Positions 1 to 6,065 are shown, numbered from the stretch's first letter. The stretch: 10,682 bases of DNA from Anaerolineae bacterium CG2_30_64_16 (GCA_001871755.1 MNXL01000279.1:1-10682), one strand, 5' to 3'. Notes: generated from the letters alone by a model not told the origin. Made by a program: numbers and translations.

Positions 1-30
1 GCCGCAAGCTACGGGACTACCTGGGATGAT

Positions 31-58
31 TTGACGAATCGGCCCATCTGGTTATAAT
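31..58 (+). promoter_or_regulatory. Sigma70-type promoter of tRNA-Asn
   Basis: A TTGACG -35 box (31-36) and a perfect TATAAT -10 box (53-58) are separated by 16 bp. Transcription would start near 65, about 18 bp before the mature tRNA. The near-consensus strength fits a stable-RNA gene. Confidence 0.8.
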
Positions 59-82
59 GAACTCACAGTCAGTGAAGTCCAT

Positions 83-155
83 TCCTCGGTAGCTCAATTG
101 GCAGAGCAAGCGGCTGTTAACCGCAAGGTTGGAGGTTCGAGTCCTCCCCGAGGAG
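83..155 (+). tRNA. tRNA-Asn (anticodon GTT)
   Basis: The sequence folds as a complete cloverleaf. The acceptor stem 83-89 pairs perfectly with 148-154. The D stem is GCTC (92-95) with GAGC (104-107). The anticodon loop 114-120 carries GTT at 116-118, which reads Asn codons AAC and AAU. The T stem is GGAGG (131-135) with CCTCC (143-147) around a TTCGAGT loop. The base pair closing the top of the anticodon stem (109/125) is A-A, a single mismatch. G155 is the discriminator and the 3' CCA is not encoded, since the genome reads CCT next. A strong promoter precedes the gene and a long hairpin follows it. Confidence 0.96.
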
Positions 156-221
156 CCTGAAACGCAAAGTGTCGGTTGTTTCCTTGCTGCCGCGCTGCCG
201 CTATGACGCCAAAACGTTTCG

Positions 222-259
222 CACAAGGCGCTGGATGGGCTACCATCCGGCGCCTTGTG
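222..259 (+). terminator. Long hairpin downstream of tRNA-Asn, probable terminator
   Basis: Bases 222-238 pair with 243-259 in a 17-bp stem with one T-G wobble and a GCTA tetraloop. The downstream sequence is only moderately T-rich (GGTTTAAATAGTTTTG), so termination is likely but the T tract is not classical. It lies between the tRNA and the promoter of the next operon and probably insulates the two. Confidence 0.65.
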
Positions 260-302
260 TGGTTTAAATAGTTTTGCACTATACCCGTTCGGCGGGCAAC
301 GC

Positions 303-331
303 TTGACGCTTGCGGTTGCTTGTAATAGTAT
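303..331 (+). promoter_or_regulatory. Putative promoter of the HTH/PIN operon
   Basis: TTGACG (303-308) and TAGTAT (326-331) are separated by 17 bp, about 42 bp before the ATG at 373. The -10 box matches the consensus at four of six positions. The placement, after the tRNA terminator and before a two-gene operon, supports the call. Confidence 0.5.
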
Positions 332-357
332 GCGGTATGTAAACGACCTATGCGGTC
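329..357 (+). promoter_or_regulatory. Putative autoregulatory operator (TATGCGGT direct repeats)
   Basis: TATGCGGT occurs at 329-336 and again at 349-356, exactly 20 bp apart (two helical turns). The first copy overlaps the -10 box. The second overlaps a small palindrome, GACC-N5-GGTC (345-357). Toxin-antitoxin operons are usually repressed by the antitoxin binding at the promoter, so these are candidate sites. The assignment is inferred from position only. Confidence 0.35.
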
Positions 358-372
358 GGCAAGGAGGGCGAA

Positions 373-756
373 ATGAACGGGCAAGCATTGCACTGGTCGG
401 ACTTGCCGCTGATGCTCACCACGGCGGAGGCAGCCCAGGTGTTGCGCGTGAAACCCCGGGCGATCACAAACATGTTGTGCGATGGCCGACTCAAGGGCGT
501 GAAGATCAGCAACAAGGACTGGCGGATTACCCGCGCCGAGCTGATGCGCTTCGTGGGCGAAGACGGCGAGCTGATGAACGCAGCTCAGCCGGCCGAGGTG
601 CGAGAGGCTACGACCACCACGGAAGCCAATCCCTGGGAGCATGGCGACTTGCTGAAGCTGGCGGGGATCGCCGCCGGCGGGCCACCCGATCTGAGCAGCG
701 ACAAGTACAAGTACTTCGGGGAGATCTACGGCCATGACGCCTGGCGTCTTCGTTGA
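373..756 (+). CDS. Excisionase-type helix-turn-helix protein, putative antitoxin
   Basis: This 127-residue protein is the first gene of a two-gene operon with a PIN-domain protein. Residues about 13-61 look like the excisionase/MerR-like HTH_17 fold: the segment LTTAEAAQVLRV is followed by a wing region (GRLKGVKI) and the typical ending WRITRAELMRFV. Residues about 65-88 form a polar linker. The C-terminal part, about 88-127, is mixed hydrophobic and charged and could wrap the toxin. An AAGGAGGG ribosome-binding site lies immediately upstream (361-368). The gene overlaps the next ORF by 23 bp, which indicates translational coupling. Similar HTH proteins paired with PIN proteins act as antitoxins and operon repressors; that role here is inferred from family and context. 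A phage-type excisionase is less likely because no integrase is nearby. Confidence 0.8.
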   Translation: MNGQALHWSDLPLMLTTAEAAQVLRVKPRAITNMLCDGRLKGVKISNKDWRITRAELMRFVGEDGELMNAAQPAEVREATTTTEANPWEHGDLLKLAGIAAGGPPDLSSDKYKYFGEIYGHDAWRLR

Positions 757-1150
757 CACCAGCGCCTTCGTCGCTCTGATCCGCCGCAATGATGAGCATC
801 ACCAGAACGCGCTGATCATCGCCGAACGGCTGAAGCAGCAACGGATCAGGCTCTATACCACGAACTTCGTCATCGCTGAAATGCATGCTGGCTTGCTGCG
901 CTACGTGGGCGCCGCGGTGGCCCGTGAGTTTCTGCAGAACGTCGAGGCGGGACGGGTCGCGGTGCTGGTCGTGCGAGCGAAACCGGACGACGAAGCGGCA
1001 GCCAGGGCAACGATCTACCGCCAGACCGACAAAGACTACTCGCTGACCGACGCCATCTCGTTTGCCGTCATGACCCGTCTGGGCATCCGGGAGGCGTGGG
1101 TGTTCGACAAGCACTTCGGACAGTATGGCTGGCAGGTATTGGCGCCGTAG
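734..1150 (+). CDS. PIN-domain protein, VapC-like putative ribonuclease toxin
   Basis: This 138-residue protein has the size and acidic residues of a VapC-type PIN ribonuclease. Asp8 lies in the N-terminal strand FVDTSAFVAL, Glu49 in the segment NFVIAEMHAGL, Asp106 in SLTDAISFAVM and Asp125 in VFDKHF. These four form the usual Mg2+ site. Known VapC toxins cleave tRNA or rRNA and are held inactive by the cognate antitoxin. The start at 734 lies inside the upstream HTH gene, preceded by a GGGGAG ribosome-binding site (718-723), so the two proteins are probably made together. The catalytic set looks complete, so I expect an active nuclease. The target cannot be read from the sequence; proximity to tRNA-Asn is not evidence of a target. 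Confidence 0.88.
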   Translation: MTPGVFVDTSAFVALIRRNDEHHQNALIIAERLKQQRIRLYTTNFVIAEMHAGLLRYVGAAVAREFLQNVEAGRVAVLVVRAKPDDEAAARATIYRQTDKDYSLTDAISFAVMTRLGIREAWVFDKHFGQYGWQVLAP

Positions 1151-1155
1151 TACAT

Positions 1156-1204
1156 GAGTCAGGAGTCAGGGGGCAGGAGTCAGAGATCAGGAGTCAGAGG
1201 GCAG
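1156..1204. repeat. Heptanucleotide tandem array (GAGTCAG type)
   Basis: Seven consecutive 7-bp units follow the PIN gene: GAGTCAG, GAGTCAG, GGGGCAG, GAGTCAG, AGATCAG, GAGTCAG and AGGGCAG. The period is strict while units vary at positions 1-4. The array is non-coding and resembles short tandemly repeated repetitive (STRR) sequences. The same 7-bp period recurs at 3328-3404 and 5201-5350. Confidence 0.8.
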
Positions 1205-1223
1205 CAGGACAGGAGTTAACAGA

Positions 1224-1250
1224 GGCCGGTGGGGGATCATCTCACCGGCC
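1224..1250 (+). terminator. Probable rho-independent terminator of the HTH/PIN operon
   Basis: GGCCGGTG (1224-1231) pairs perfectly with CACCGGCC (1243-1250) around an 11-base loop, followed by GCTTTTCG. The T run is short, so efficiency is uncertain. The site lies 73 bp after the PIN stop codon. Positions 1251-1381, between it and the end of the kinase gene, show no further gene or clear signal. Confidence 0.6.
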
Positions 1251-1381
1251 GCTTTTCGTGCAGCGGCCCATTGGCAAGGGCATCGTCGAGGGGCTCAGGA
1301 CGCCGGCGTACGATCTGCGCCGTGTCCAACGGATGGACGATGTGTTACTCGTGGCCTTCGGCCGCGCCGCAGGCGGAACGC

Positions 1382-2491
1382 TCAACCCTTGGCGTGCGGC
1401 AACACGATGTGAACCTGCGTGCCTTCGTTCAACTGGCTCTCAGCCCAGAGCCGGCCCCCGTGCAGTTGGATCAGACCGTGCGCCACCGTCAGTCCCAGCC
1501 CGACCCCTTGCTGCTCCAGCCGAGGTCGGTCGATCTGGACCAGTGGATTGAAGATCCGCTCGAGCTGGTCCGCAGGGATGCCGACACCGTTGTCGCTGAC
1601 CACGATCTCGACTTCGGTTTCATGGTCTTCGGCAGTCACAATCACCCAACTCTCCACATCCGACCGGGCGAATTTGATCCCATTGTCCAGAATGTGCAGC
1701 AGGGCTTCCGAGAAGAAGCGGGGGGCCAACAGTACCGGTGACAGGGCCTCTGGCACGCGTGCCTCAAGCTGGACGTGGCGCTGGGTTGCCCGAGACCGCA
1801 CCCGATCCAAAGCCTGTCGCACGTGCACGGCGATATCGCGATCGACCCGGGCCACCAGGTCGAATTCCTCCTGCGCCTGGCCGGCGTCCAACATCACCAC
1901 CATCACCGCATCCTCGATGAGTTGCGCCAACCGGTCGCTACCCGTCTTGATGCTCTGGAGGGAAAGATGCAGCTCCTCCGGGGTCATGCTCCCCACACCG
2001 CCCAACAGCAACTCCGCATAGCCCTGGATCCACGTCAGCGGTGTGCGCAACTCGTGGCCGATCACCTGGGTGATGGTCCGCTTCATGTTCTCCATCTCAG
2101 CCCCGGCAGCCTGGGAGAGCGCACGGGCACGCGCCAGTTTCGACTCGACGGTCGCGACCAGATTCTCGGGCGCATACGGCTTCACCAGATAGTCATCCGC
2201 GCCCAGACGCTTGCCCAGATAGATGTCTTCCTCCTGCCCCTTGGCGGTCAGAAAAATAAAAGGGATGAAGACCCACGCCGGGTTGGCGCGCACCGCCTGG
2301 TAGAATTCAAACCCGTCCATCCGGGGCATCATCACGTCCGAGATGATCAGTTCCGGCCCCACTTTGGGTATTTCCAGCAGTCCGGCCACCCCGTCCGCAG
2401 CGACCGACACCTGATGCCCGGCCAATTCCAGCACATCGCCGATAGCATTCGCCATGACCGGGTTGTCTTCAACCACCAAAATGCGCGCCAT
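1382..2491 (-). CDS. Receiver-histidine kinase (REC-HisKA-HATPase) hybrid sensor protein
   Basis: This 369-residue soluble protein has a receiver domain at residues about 1-120, with acidic pair Glu8/Asp9, phosphoacceptor Asp52 (ISDVMMP), Thr82 and Lys104 (LVKPY). A HisKA dimerisation domain follows at about 130-200, with His146 in HELRTPL. The HATPase domain is at about 250-369: N box with Asn270, G1 box DNGVGIP around Asp300, G2 box GVGLGL at 329-334. All catalytic residues are present. No membrane segment, PAS or GAF sensor is visible, so its input is probably phosphotransfer to the receiver from another kinase. Its output partner is not in the window. An AAGAGGT ribosome-binding site precedes the ATG at 2491, and only 25 bp separate it from the thioredoxin gene upstream, which suggests cotranscription. 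A redox link is possible but is only inferred from the neighbour. Confidence 0.93.
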   Translation of the reverse strand: MARILVVEDNPVMANAIGDVLELAGHQVSVAADGVAGLLEIPKVGPELIISDVMMPRMDGFEFYQAVRANPAWVFIPFIFLTAKGQEEDIYLGKRLGADDYLVKPYAPENLVATVESKLARARALSQAAGAEMENMKRTITQVIGHELRTPLTWIQGYAELLLGGVGSMTPEELHLSLQSIKTGSDRLAQLIEDAVMVVMLDAGQAQEEFDLVARVDRDIAVHVRQALDRVRSRATQRHVQLEARVPEALSPVLLAPRFFSEALLHILDNGIKFARSDVESWVIVTAEDHETEVEIVVSDNGVGIPADQLERIFNPLVQIDRPRLEQQGVGLGLTVAHGLIQLHGGRLWAESQLNEGTQVHIVLPHAKG

Positions 2492-2516
2492 GTGTTTTAC
2501 CTCTTCTTTGCCAGGT

Positions 2517-3302
2517 CTATGCTACCTGCCGGGCCAGGCGCTGGCGCAACACCTGCGCCGGTTGGGCGCCGACGATCTGGTCCACCATCTGCCCATTGCG
2601 AAAGATCAACAGGGTCGGGATACTCATGATGTTGTAGCGCCTGGCGATCCCAGGGTTTTCGTCCACGTTGAGCTTGCCCACCACAACCCGGTCCGCGAAT
2701 TCATGCGCCAGATCAGCCACGGCCGGGGCAATCATCTTGCATGGCCCACACCAGGCGGCCCAGAAGTCCACCAGCACCGGCAGCGCAGTCTGGCGAATCA
2801 TCGCATCAAACGTGTCGTCTGTCAAGATCACCGGCTGACCGGTCGGCGTACGCGCAGCGCCTTGTGCCGGCTCCGTGGGCCGGGCCGCGGCATCCGTGGG
2901 TCGGGCCGTCTGCCCACCGGATGGGCTCCCCAGGGCAATACTCGGGCCTCCAGGCACGGGCGGCCGCGCTGCGTTCCCTGCCAGATGATCCAACCAGGCC
3001 ACCAATTCCCGCTCACCGGCCACGCCGACCGCGGTGGCGAGCAATTGGCCCTCCTGGAAGAACAGCAGACTTGGCAGGCGGTCGATCGTGTAGCGTCGCA
3101 CCAGCCCGCGCTCCTCGGCCGCATCGACCTTCACCACCAGCGCGCGACCGGCGTAGCTCCGGGCCAATCGATCCAGGGTCGGCGCCAATTGGTCGCAAGG
3201 CGCACAATCGCGGCGCCAGAAAACCAACAGCACTGGCAACCCCGCAGCCAAGACCCGGCTCAGATTGGCCTCGTTTGTGTGAATCGGCGCGTCGAACGTC
3301 AT
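2517..3302 (-). CDS. Tandem-domain thioredoxin fusion protein
   Basis: This 261-residue protein contains two thioredoxin folds joined by a Pro/Ala/Gly/Thr-rich linker (about 112-157). The N-terminal domain has an atypical active site, Cys33-Ala-Pro-Cys36, in the segment FWRRDCAPC, with cis-Pro77. The C-terminal domain is canonical: WCGPC with Cys185 and Cys188, and cis-Pro229 in the segment MSIPTLLIF. There is no signal peptide or membrane anchor, so it should act in the cytoplasm as a disulfide reductase; the first domain may have a different redox potential or partner. An AGAGGGTG ribosome-binding site precedes the ATG at 3302. The receiver-kinase gene follows after 25 bp. Standard thioredoxin is about 105-110 residues, so this is a true two-domain fusion. 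Substrates cannot be predicted. A start on the domain boundary (two separate genes) is excluded by the continuous frame. Confidence 0.92.
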   Translation of the reverse strand: MTFDAPIHTNEANLSRVLAAGLPVLLVFWRRDCAPCDQLAPTLDRLARSYAGRALVVKVDAAEERGLVRRYTIDRLPSLLFFQEGQLLATAVGVAGERELVAWLDHLAGNAARPPVPGGPSIALGSPSGGQTARPTDAAARPTEPAQGAARTPTGQPVILTDDTFDAMIRQTALPVLVDFWAAWCGPCKMIAPAVADLAHEFADRVVVGKLNVDENPGIARRYNIMSIPTLLIFRNGQMVDQIVGAQPAQVLRQRLARQVA

Positions 3303-3327
3303 GACACCCTCTCAACGATTTTTGATT

Positions 3328-3362
3328 GCGGATGGCGGATGGCGGATGGCGGATGGCGGATG
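3328..3362. repeat. Heptanucleotide array, five perfect GCGGATG units
   Basis: Five identical copies of GCGGATG lie 25 bp upstream of the thioredoxin start codon, in the gap after the YfhO-like gene. The perfect identity points to recent slippage or expansion. The array sits in the 5' leader of the thioredoxin-kinase transcript if that transcript starts upstream, so copy number could affect expression; this is inference. Confidence 0.9.
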
Positions 3363-3383
3363 GCTGACCGCTGATGGGCGATT

Positions 3384-3404
3384 GCGTGTTGCGTGTTGCG
3401 TATT
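3384..3404. repeat. Heptanucleotide array GCGTGTT, three units
   Basis: GCGTGTT, GCGTGTT and GCGTATT follow each other at 3384-3404, 21 bp beyond the GCGGATG array and with the same 7-bp period but a different unit. Confidence 0.75.
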
Positions 3405-3426
3405 TCGTCTGGCGCCCTGCCATCCT

Positions 3427-3458
3427 GTCACCTGGTCACCTGGTCACCTGGTCAGGTG
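3427..3458. repeat. Octanucleotide array GTCACCTG spanning a gene's stop codon
   Basis: Three perfect GTCACCTG units (3427-3450) are followed by a variant, GTCAGGTG (3451-3458). The array overlaps the 3' end of the YfhO-like gene, whose stop codon is at 3436-3438 on the minus strand, so the last residues (DQVTR) are encoded by repeat DNA. Array changes would alter the C-terminus. Confidence 0.8.
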
Positions 3459-5931
3459 TACGTCTCGACAACGCCCAACGCGCCCGCCAGAGGCCCACGA
3501 GGACCAGCAATCCCGCGGTTGCGGCCGCCAGCAGCCAGCCCAATCGCCACAGCGGCGGATCGAAACGCATCTCAACCTGATGCGCGCCAGCGTCGAAGGC
3601 CACGCCCTGAAACGCGTAGTCCACGCGCAACGGCTGTCCATACGGCACGCCGTCCACCCAAACTCGCCACCCAGGATACCACATCTGGCTGACAATCAGC
3701 AAGGCCGGGCCACCCTCTGCAACCACCTCAAGCCGCACACGGCCCGGCCCGGCCGTTATCGAGACGACCTGTCCCCGGCCCCCCACCGCCACATCGGCGC
3801 CCTCGACCACTGCGTTTTCGCCGGGATCGAAGCCCGGCGCGTGGATGGCTGTCCAGGCGGCCTCGTGCCCGGCAACGGTCTGCGCCTGGCTCACCATGAA
3901 CGCGCGCGGCAGGGCGTCGCGATTCTGGTACATGTTGAGATCAGGATCGCTATCGAAGACCAGGGCGAACTTGTCCCAGTCCAGCGCCACGTCCTTGCGC
4001 GCGATCACATAGCGTGCGTTGAGCAGATCGTAAAGCCGCGTCGAGCGAGAGCCGAGGCCATCCCAATAGCGACCCGCATCGGCCAGCAGCAGGGGGTTGA
4101 CGAGCCCGCCGACGTCGTCCAGGCCGTAGAGCAACGCGGTGTCTGGCTGCCAGAGGCTTTCGATCCCGGTGCGAGCGTCGATGCGAAACGGGCCAGGCTG
4201 TGCAGCCAGGTACGCGGCAATTTCGCTCTGCTCAAAGCTCAGGCTGGGGTCTCGGTCACCCAGGTCCTGATAGGCGCCGGTGCTGGCGAGATCCAGCATG
4301 ATCAGCGCAATCGCCAGCCACGCCAGCGTCACCGGCCTGGCCCAGTCGCCGCGGCGCGCGGTCAGCCAGAGCAGGCTCGCCAGCAGCAAGCCCGCAAAGG
4401 TGAGTACCGCAATCAGCGTGATCGACACCCGCAGCACGATCGCCGGGTCGCGATCTTGAGTCAAGAGCAGCGCCAGATAGGCCAGCGGCACGCCCATCGC
4501 CAGCGCCGCGGCGGTCGCCCGCGCTACCAGCCGCCAGTAGCGCAGGAAGGCTTCCCGAGCCGGCCCGGTCCAGGGCTGCAAGACCGCGTCCAACCCGACC
4601 GCGGCCAGCGCAGCCAGCGCGAAATCGGTCACCAGCACCAGCCGCGCGGGCGCGCGCAACTGTCCGAACCCTGGCAGCAGTGTCAACCACCCGTGCGGGA
4701 TCGCATAGATGCCCAGCGCCAGCAGAAAACTGGTCCCTGCGAGCCCCGTCCAGGCCCACGTCCGGCGTTCACGGCGCAAGACCAGCGCCAGCCCGGTCAG
4801 GATCAGTGGCAGGATGCCCAGATACCCCACTTCGACCCGCGGCCAGGCGCCCCAGTGGAACTGCGGCCCACGTCCGAAGAAACCGGGGATCAGCCATCCG
4901 ATCCACTGCGCGGGCGCGAGGGAATAGCCGGCGGTCTCGGTGTAGCTCCAGCCGGCTCGCGCGGTGTGGCCGGCGAGCTGGAGCGCCGGCAGCAGGATGG
5001 GCGCGGCTAAGAGGAAAGTAGTGAGTAGACAGGTAGACAAGTAGACAAGGGCGAAAGCTGCGCGCCGGGCAGGCCTGGGGTCTTCCCGGTGCAGCCAGAG
5101 CCAGAGCGTGGTGTAGATCGCCAGCGCCAGGACGATGAACAGTGTGGCCTGGATGTGACCGGCGAGGGTGGCAATGGCGAGGAGCATACCGGGCAGGACA
5201 GCAAATGGCAAATGGCAAATGGCAGATTGCGCCAGACTTGCGATCCTTCGACTGCGCTCAGGACAGGTTTGCGATCCTTCGACTTCGCTCAGGACAGGTT
5301 TGCGATTTGCGAGCGGCCTCTCCAGCCCCCAGCTTCCAGCTTCCAGTTTCCGACCATACGCCCAGAACACCCACGGCAGCCAACTGACCACGGCGTTGAA
5401 GTTCAGATTTCCGAAGTGGACGATGAATGCGTCGGAGAACATGAATGCCAGCGCGCCGGCCAACGCGGCGGTGCGGCGCACGCGCAGCCCCCGCGCCAGC
5501 AACAGGTACATGCCCGCACCCGCGAACCACACGTGGCCGATGCTCAGCCATTGCAGAGCAATGTATGGGAACTCCGGTCGCAGGAGAAATAGCGCGAGGT
5601 TGGGAGGGTACAGAAAACCGGCCTGGATGTCCCCGGCGTGGGGCGCGCCGCCGTACAGATGCGGGTTCCAGAGGGGCCAGGCGCCATCGCGCAGGGTCGC
5701 GGCCGCGAACCGGTAAGTGGGATAGAGAAACGAGACGAGGTCGCCGCCATCGGCCGGCATCCAGTTCTGCCCCACGACCACTCGCCAGAAAAAGCCCAGC
5801 GTGGCCAGCGCCAACAGCCCCAGCGCGGCCACATCCAGATGGCAAGGAGATCGTAGCCGACCACGCCGGAACGCGGCCCAGGTCAGGCCCAGCGCAATCA
5901 ACCACACCAGGGCCACCAGGATCCAGAGCAT
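3436..5931 (-). CDS. YfhO-like polytopic membrane protein
   Basis: The ATG at 5931 gives 831 residues; it follows an AAAGGA ribosome-binding site and lies downstream of an extended -10 promoter. An in-frame ATG at 5997 would lie inside that promoter and is unlikely. The protein has a first membrane helix at about 1-20, a family-like extracytoplasmic motif region (DGGDLVSFLYP at 61-71; WPLWNPHLYGGAPHAGDIQAG at about 85-105), and many further hydrophobic helices up to a final one near the C-terminus. The layout matches YfhO/GT-C-like proteins, thought to use lipid-linked sugar donors for surface glycosylation; Bacillus and Listeria YfhO act in teichoic acid glycosylation. The substrate here is unknown. 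Residues about 195-244 are encoded by an exactly 150-bp repeat cassette, and residues about 295-303 by an octamer array in a membrane helix. The frame remains open through both. Confidence 0.85.
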   Translation of the reverse strand: MLWILVALVWLIALGLTWAAFRRGRLRSPCHLDVAALGLLALATLGFFWRVVVGQNWMPADGGDLVSFLYPTYRFAAATLRDGAWPLWNPHLYGGAPHAGDIQAGFLYPPNLALFLLRPEFPYIALQWLSIGHVWFAGAGMYLLLARGLRVRRTAALAGALAFMFSDAFIVHFGNLNFNAVVSWLPWVFWAYGRKLEAGSWGLERPLANRKPVLSEVEGSQTCPERSRRIASLAQSAICHLPFAVLPGMLLAIATLAGHIQATLFIVLALAIYTTLWLWLHREDPRPARRAAFALVYLSTCLLTTFLLAAPILLPALQLAGHTARAGWSYTETAGYSLAPAQWIGWLIPGFFGRGPQFHWGAWPRVEVGYLGILPLILTGLALVLRRERRTWAWTGLAGTSFLLALGIYAIPHGWLTLLPGFGQLRAPARLVLVTDFALAALAAVGLDAVLQPWTGPAREAFLRYWRLVARATAAALAMGVPLAYLALLLTQDRDPAIVLRVSITLIAVLTFAGLLLASLLWLTARRGDWARPVTLAWLAIALIMLDLASTGAYQDLGDRDPSLSFEQSEIAAYLAAQPGPFRIDARTGIESLWQPDTALLYGLDDVGGLVNPLLLADAGRYWDGLGSRSTRLYDLLNARYVIARKDVALDWDKFALVFDSDPDLNMYQNRDALPRAFMVSQAQTVAGHEAAWTAIHAPGFDPGENAVVEGADVAVGGRGQVVSITAGPGRVRLEVVAEGGPALLIVSQMWYPGWRVWVDGVPYGQPLRVDYAFQGVAFDAGAHQVEMRFDPPLWRLGWLLAAATAGLLVLVGLWRARWALSRRTPDQVTR
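5025..5048. repeat. Octanucleotide array GTAGACA(A/G) inside the YfhO-like gene
   Basis: Three 8-bp units (GTAGACAG, GTAGACAA, GTAGACAA) lie in the coding region. The 24 bp keep the frame. Because 8 is not a multiple of 3, the units are read in all three frames. On the minus strand every frame yields mostly hydrophobic or small residues (VYLSTCLL), so the transmembrane helix is maintained. Confidence 0.75.
5201..5228. repeat. Heptanucleotide array GCAAATG inside the YfhO-like gene
   Basis: GCAAATG occurs three times in tandem (5201-5221), followed by the variant GCAGATT. It forms one edge of the 150-bp in-frame repeat cassette. Confidence 0.8.
5238..5306. repeat. Dispersed-type repeat, two 31-bp units plus a partial third
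   Basis: Two 31-bp units begin at 5238 and 5269 and differ at one base (G/T within CTTCGACT(G/T)CGC). A seven-base partial copy (TTGCGAT) begins at 5300. Each unit contains an imperfect palindrome with arms TCCT and AGGA. The minus-strand translations VLSEVEG and CPERSRR are peptides I recognise from dispersed repeats in many environmental bacterial genomes. Because 31 is not divisible by 3, the two copies are read in different frames of the same protein. Confidence 0.85.
5323..5350. repeat. Heptanucleotide array CAGCTTC inside the YfhO-like gene
   Basis: Four 7-bp units, CAGCCCC, CAGCTTC, CAGCTTC and CAGTTTC, form the other edge of the repeat cassette. They encode part of the segment KLEAGSWGL on the minus strand. 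Confidence 0.75.
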
Positions 5932-5967
5932 GCACACCCCGTCCTTTCCCAAAAGGTTCAAGCACTG

Positions 5968-5997
5968 ATCATACCATAGACGCGGGGAAGCGCGCAA
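5968..5997 (-). promoter_or_regulatory. Putative extended -10 promoter of the YfhO-like gene
   Basis: Read on the minus strand, TTGCGC (5997-5992) is followed after 18 bp by TATGAT (5973-5968), which is preceded by TGG and so forms an extended -10. The start site would be near 5961, about 30 bp before the ATG at 5931. It may drive the YfhO-thioredoxin-kinase series. Confidence 0.5.
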
Positions 5998-6065
5998 TCC
6001 GCGGCCGCGCGACGGTAGTGTATCCCGATCGATTGAGACTCCGTCGACATCAACGGAGCGCCACT

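Noticed and set aside
83..155. tRNA-Asn as an attachment site of an integrated island
   Set aside because: No integrase and no duplicate of the tRNA 3' end is visible in the window.
1775..2629. A 284-codon plus-strand frame over the receiver-kinase gene
   Set aside because: It is antisense to a gene with complete REC, HisKA and HATPase motifs; its His- and Arg-rich product has no domain.
2454..3374. A 306-codon plus-strand frame over the thioredoxin gene
   Set aside because: The minus strand encodes two thioredoxin domains with intact active sites; the plus frame shows no recognisable motif or proper ribosome-binding site.
3301..5010. A 569-codon open frame on the plus strand
   Set aside because: It is antisense to the YfhO-like gene, its product is rich in Arg, Gln, Pro and His with no domain, and the minus-strand frame has clear membrane-protein character. 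Long antisense frames are expected in GC-rich DNA.
5238..5306. Possible CRISPR array (31-bp repeats)
   Set aside because: The two units are directly adjacent with no spacers, lie inside a coding frame, and no cas gene is present.
5932..5997. Upstream ATG (5997) as the YfhO-like start
   Set aside because: The 22 added residues lack a ribosome-binding site and overlap a good extended -10 promoter. The ATG at 5931 has a ribosome-binding site and starts directly with a membrane helix.
6039..6058. CTCCGT/ACGGAG hairpin in the divergent intergenic region
   Set aside because: Only six pairs with an eight-base loop, which is expected by chance in GC-rich DNA.
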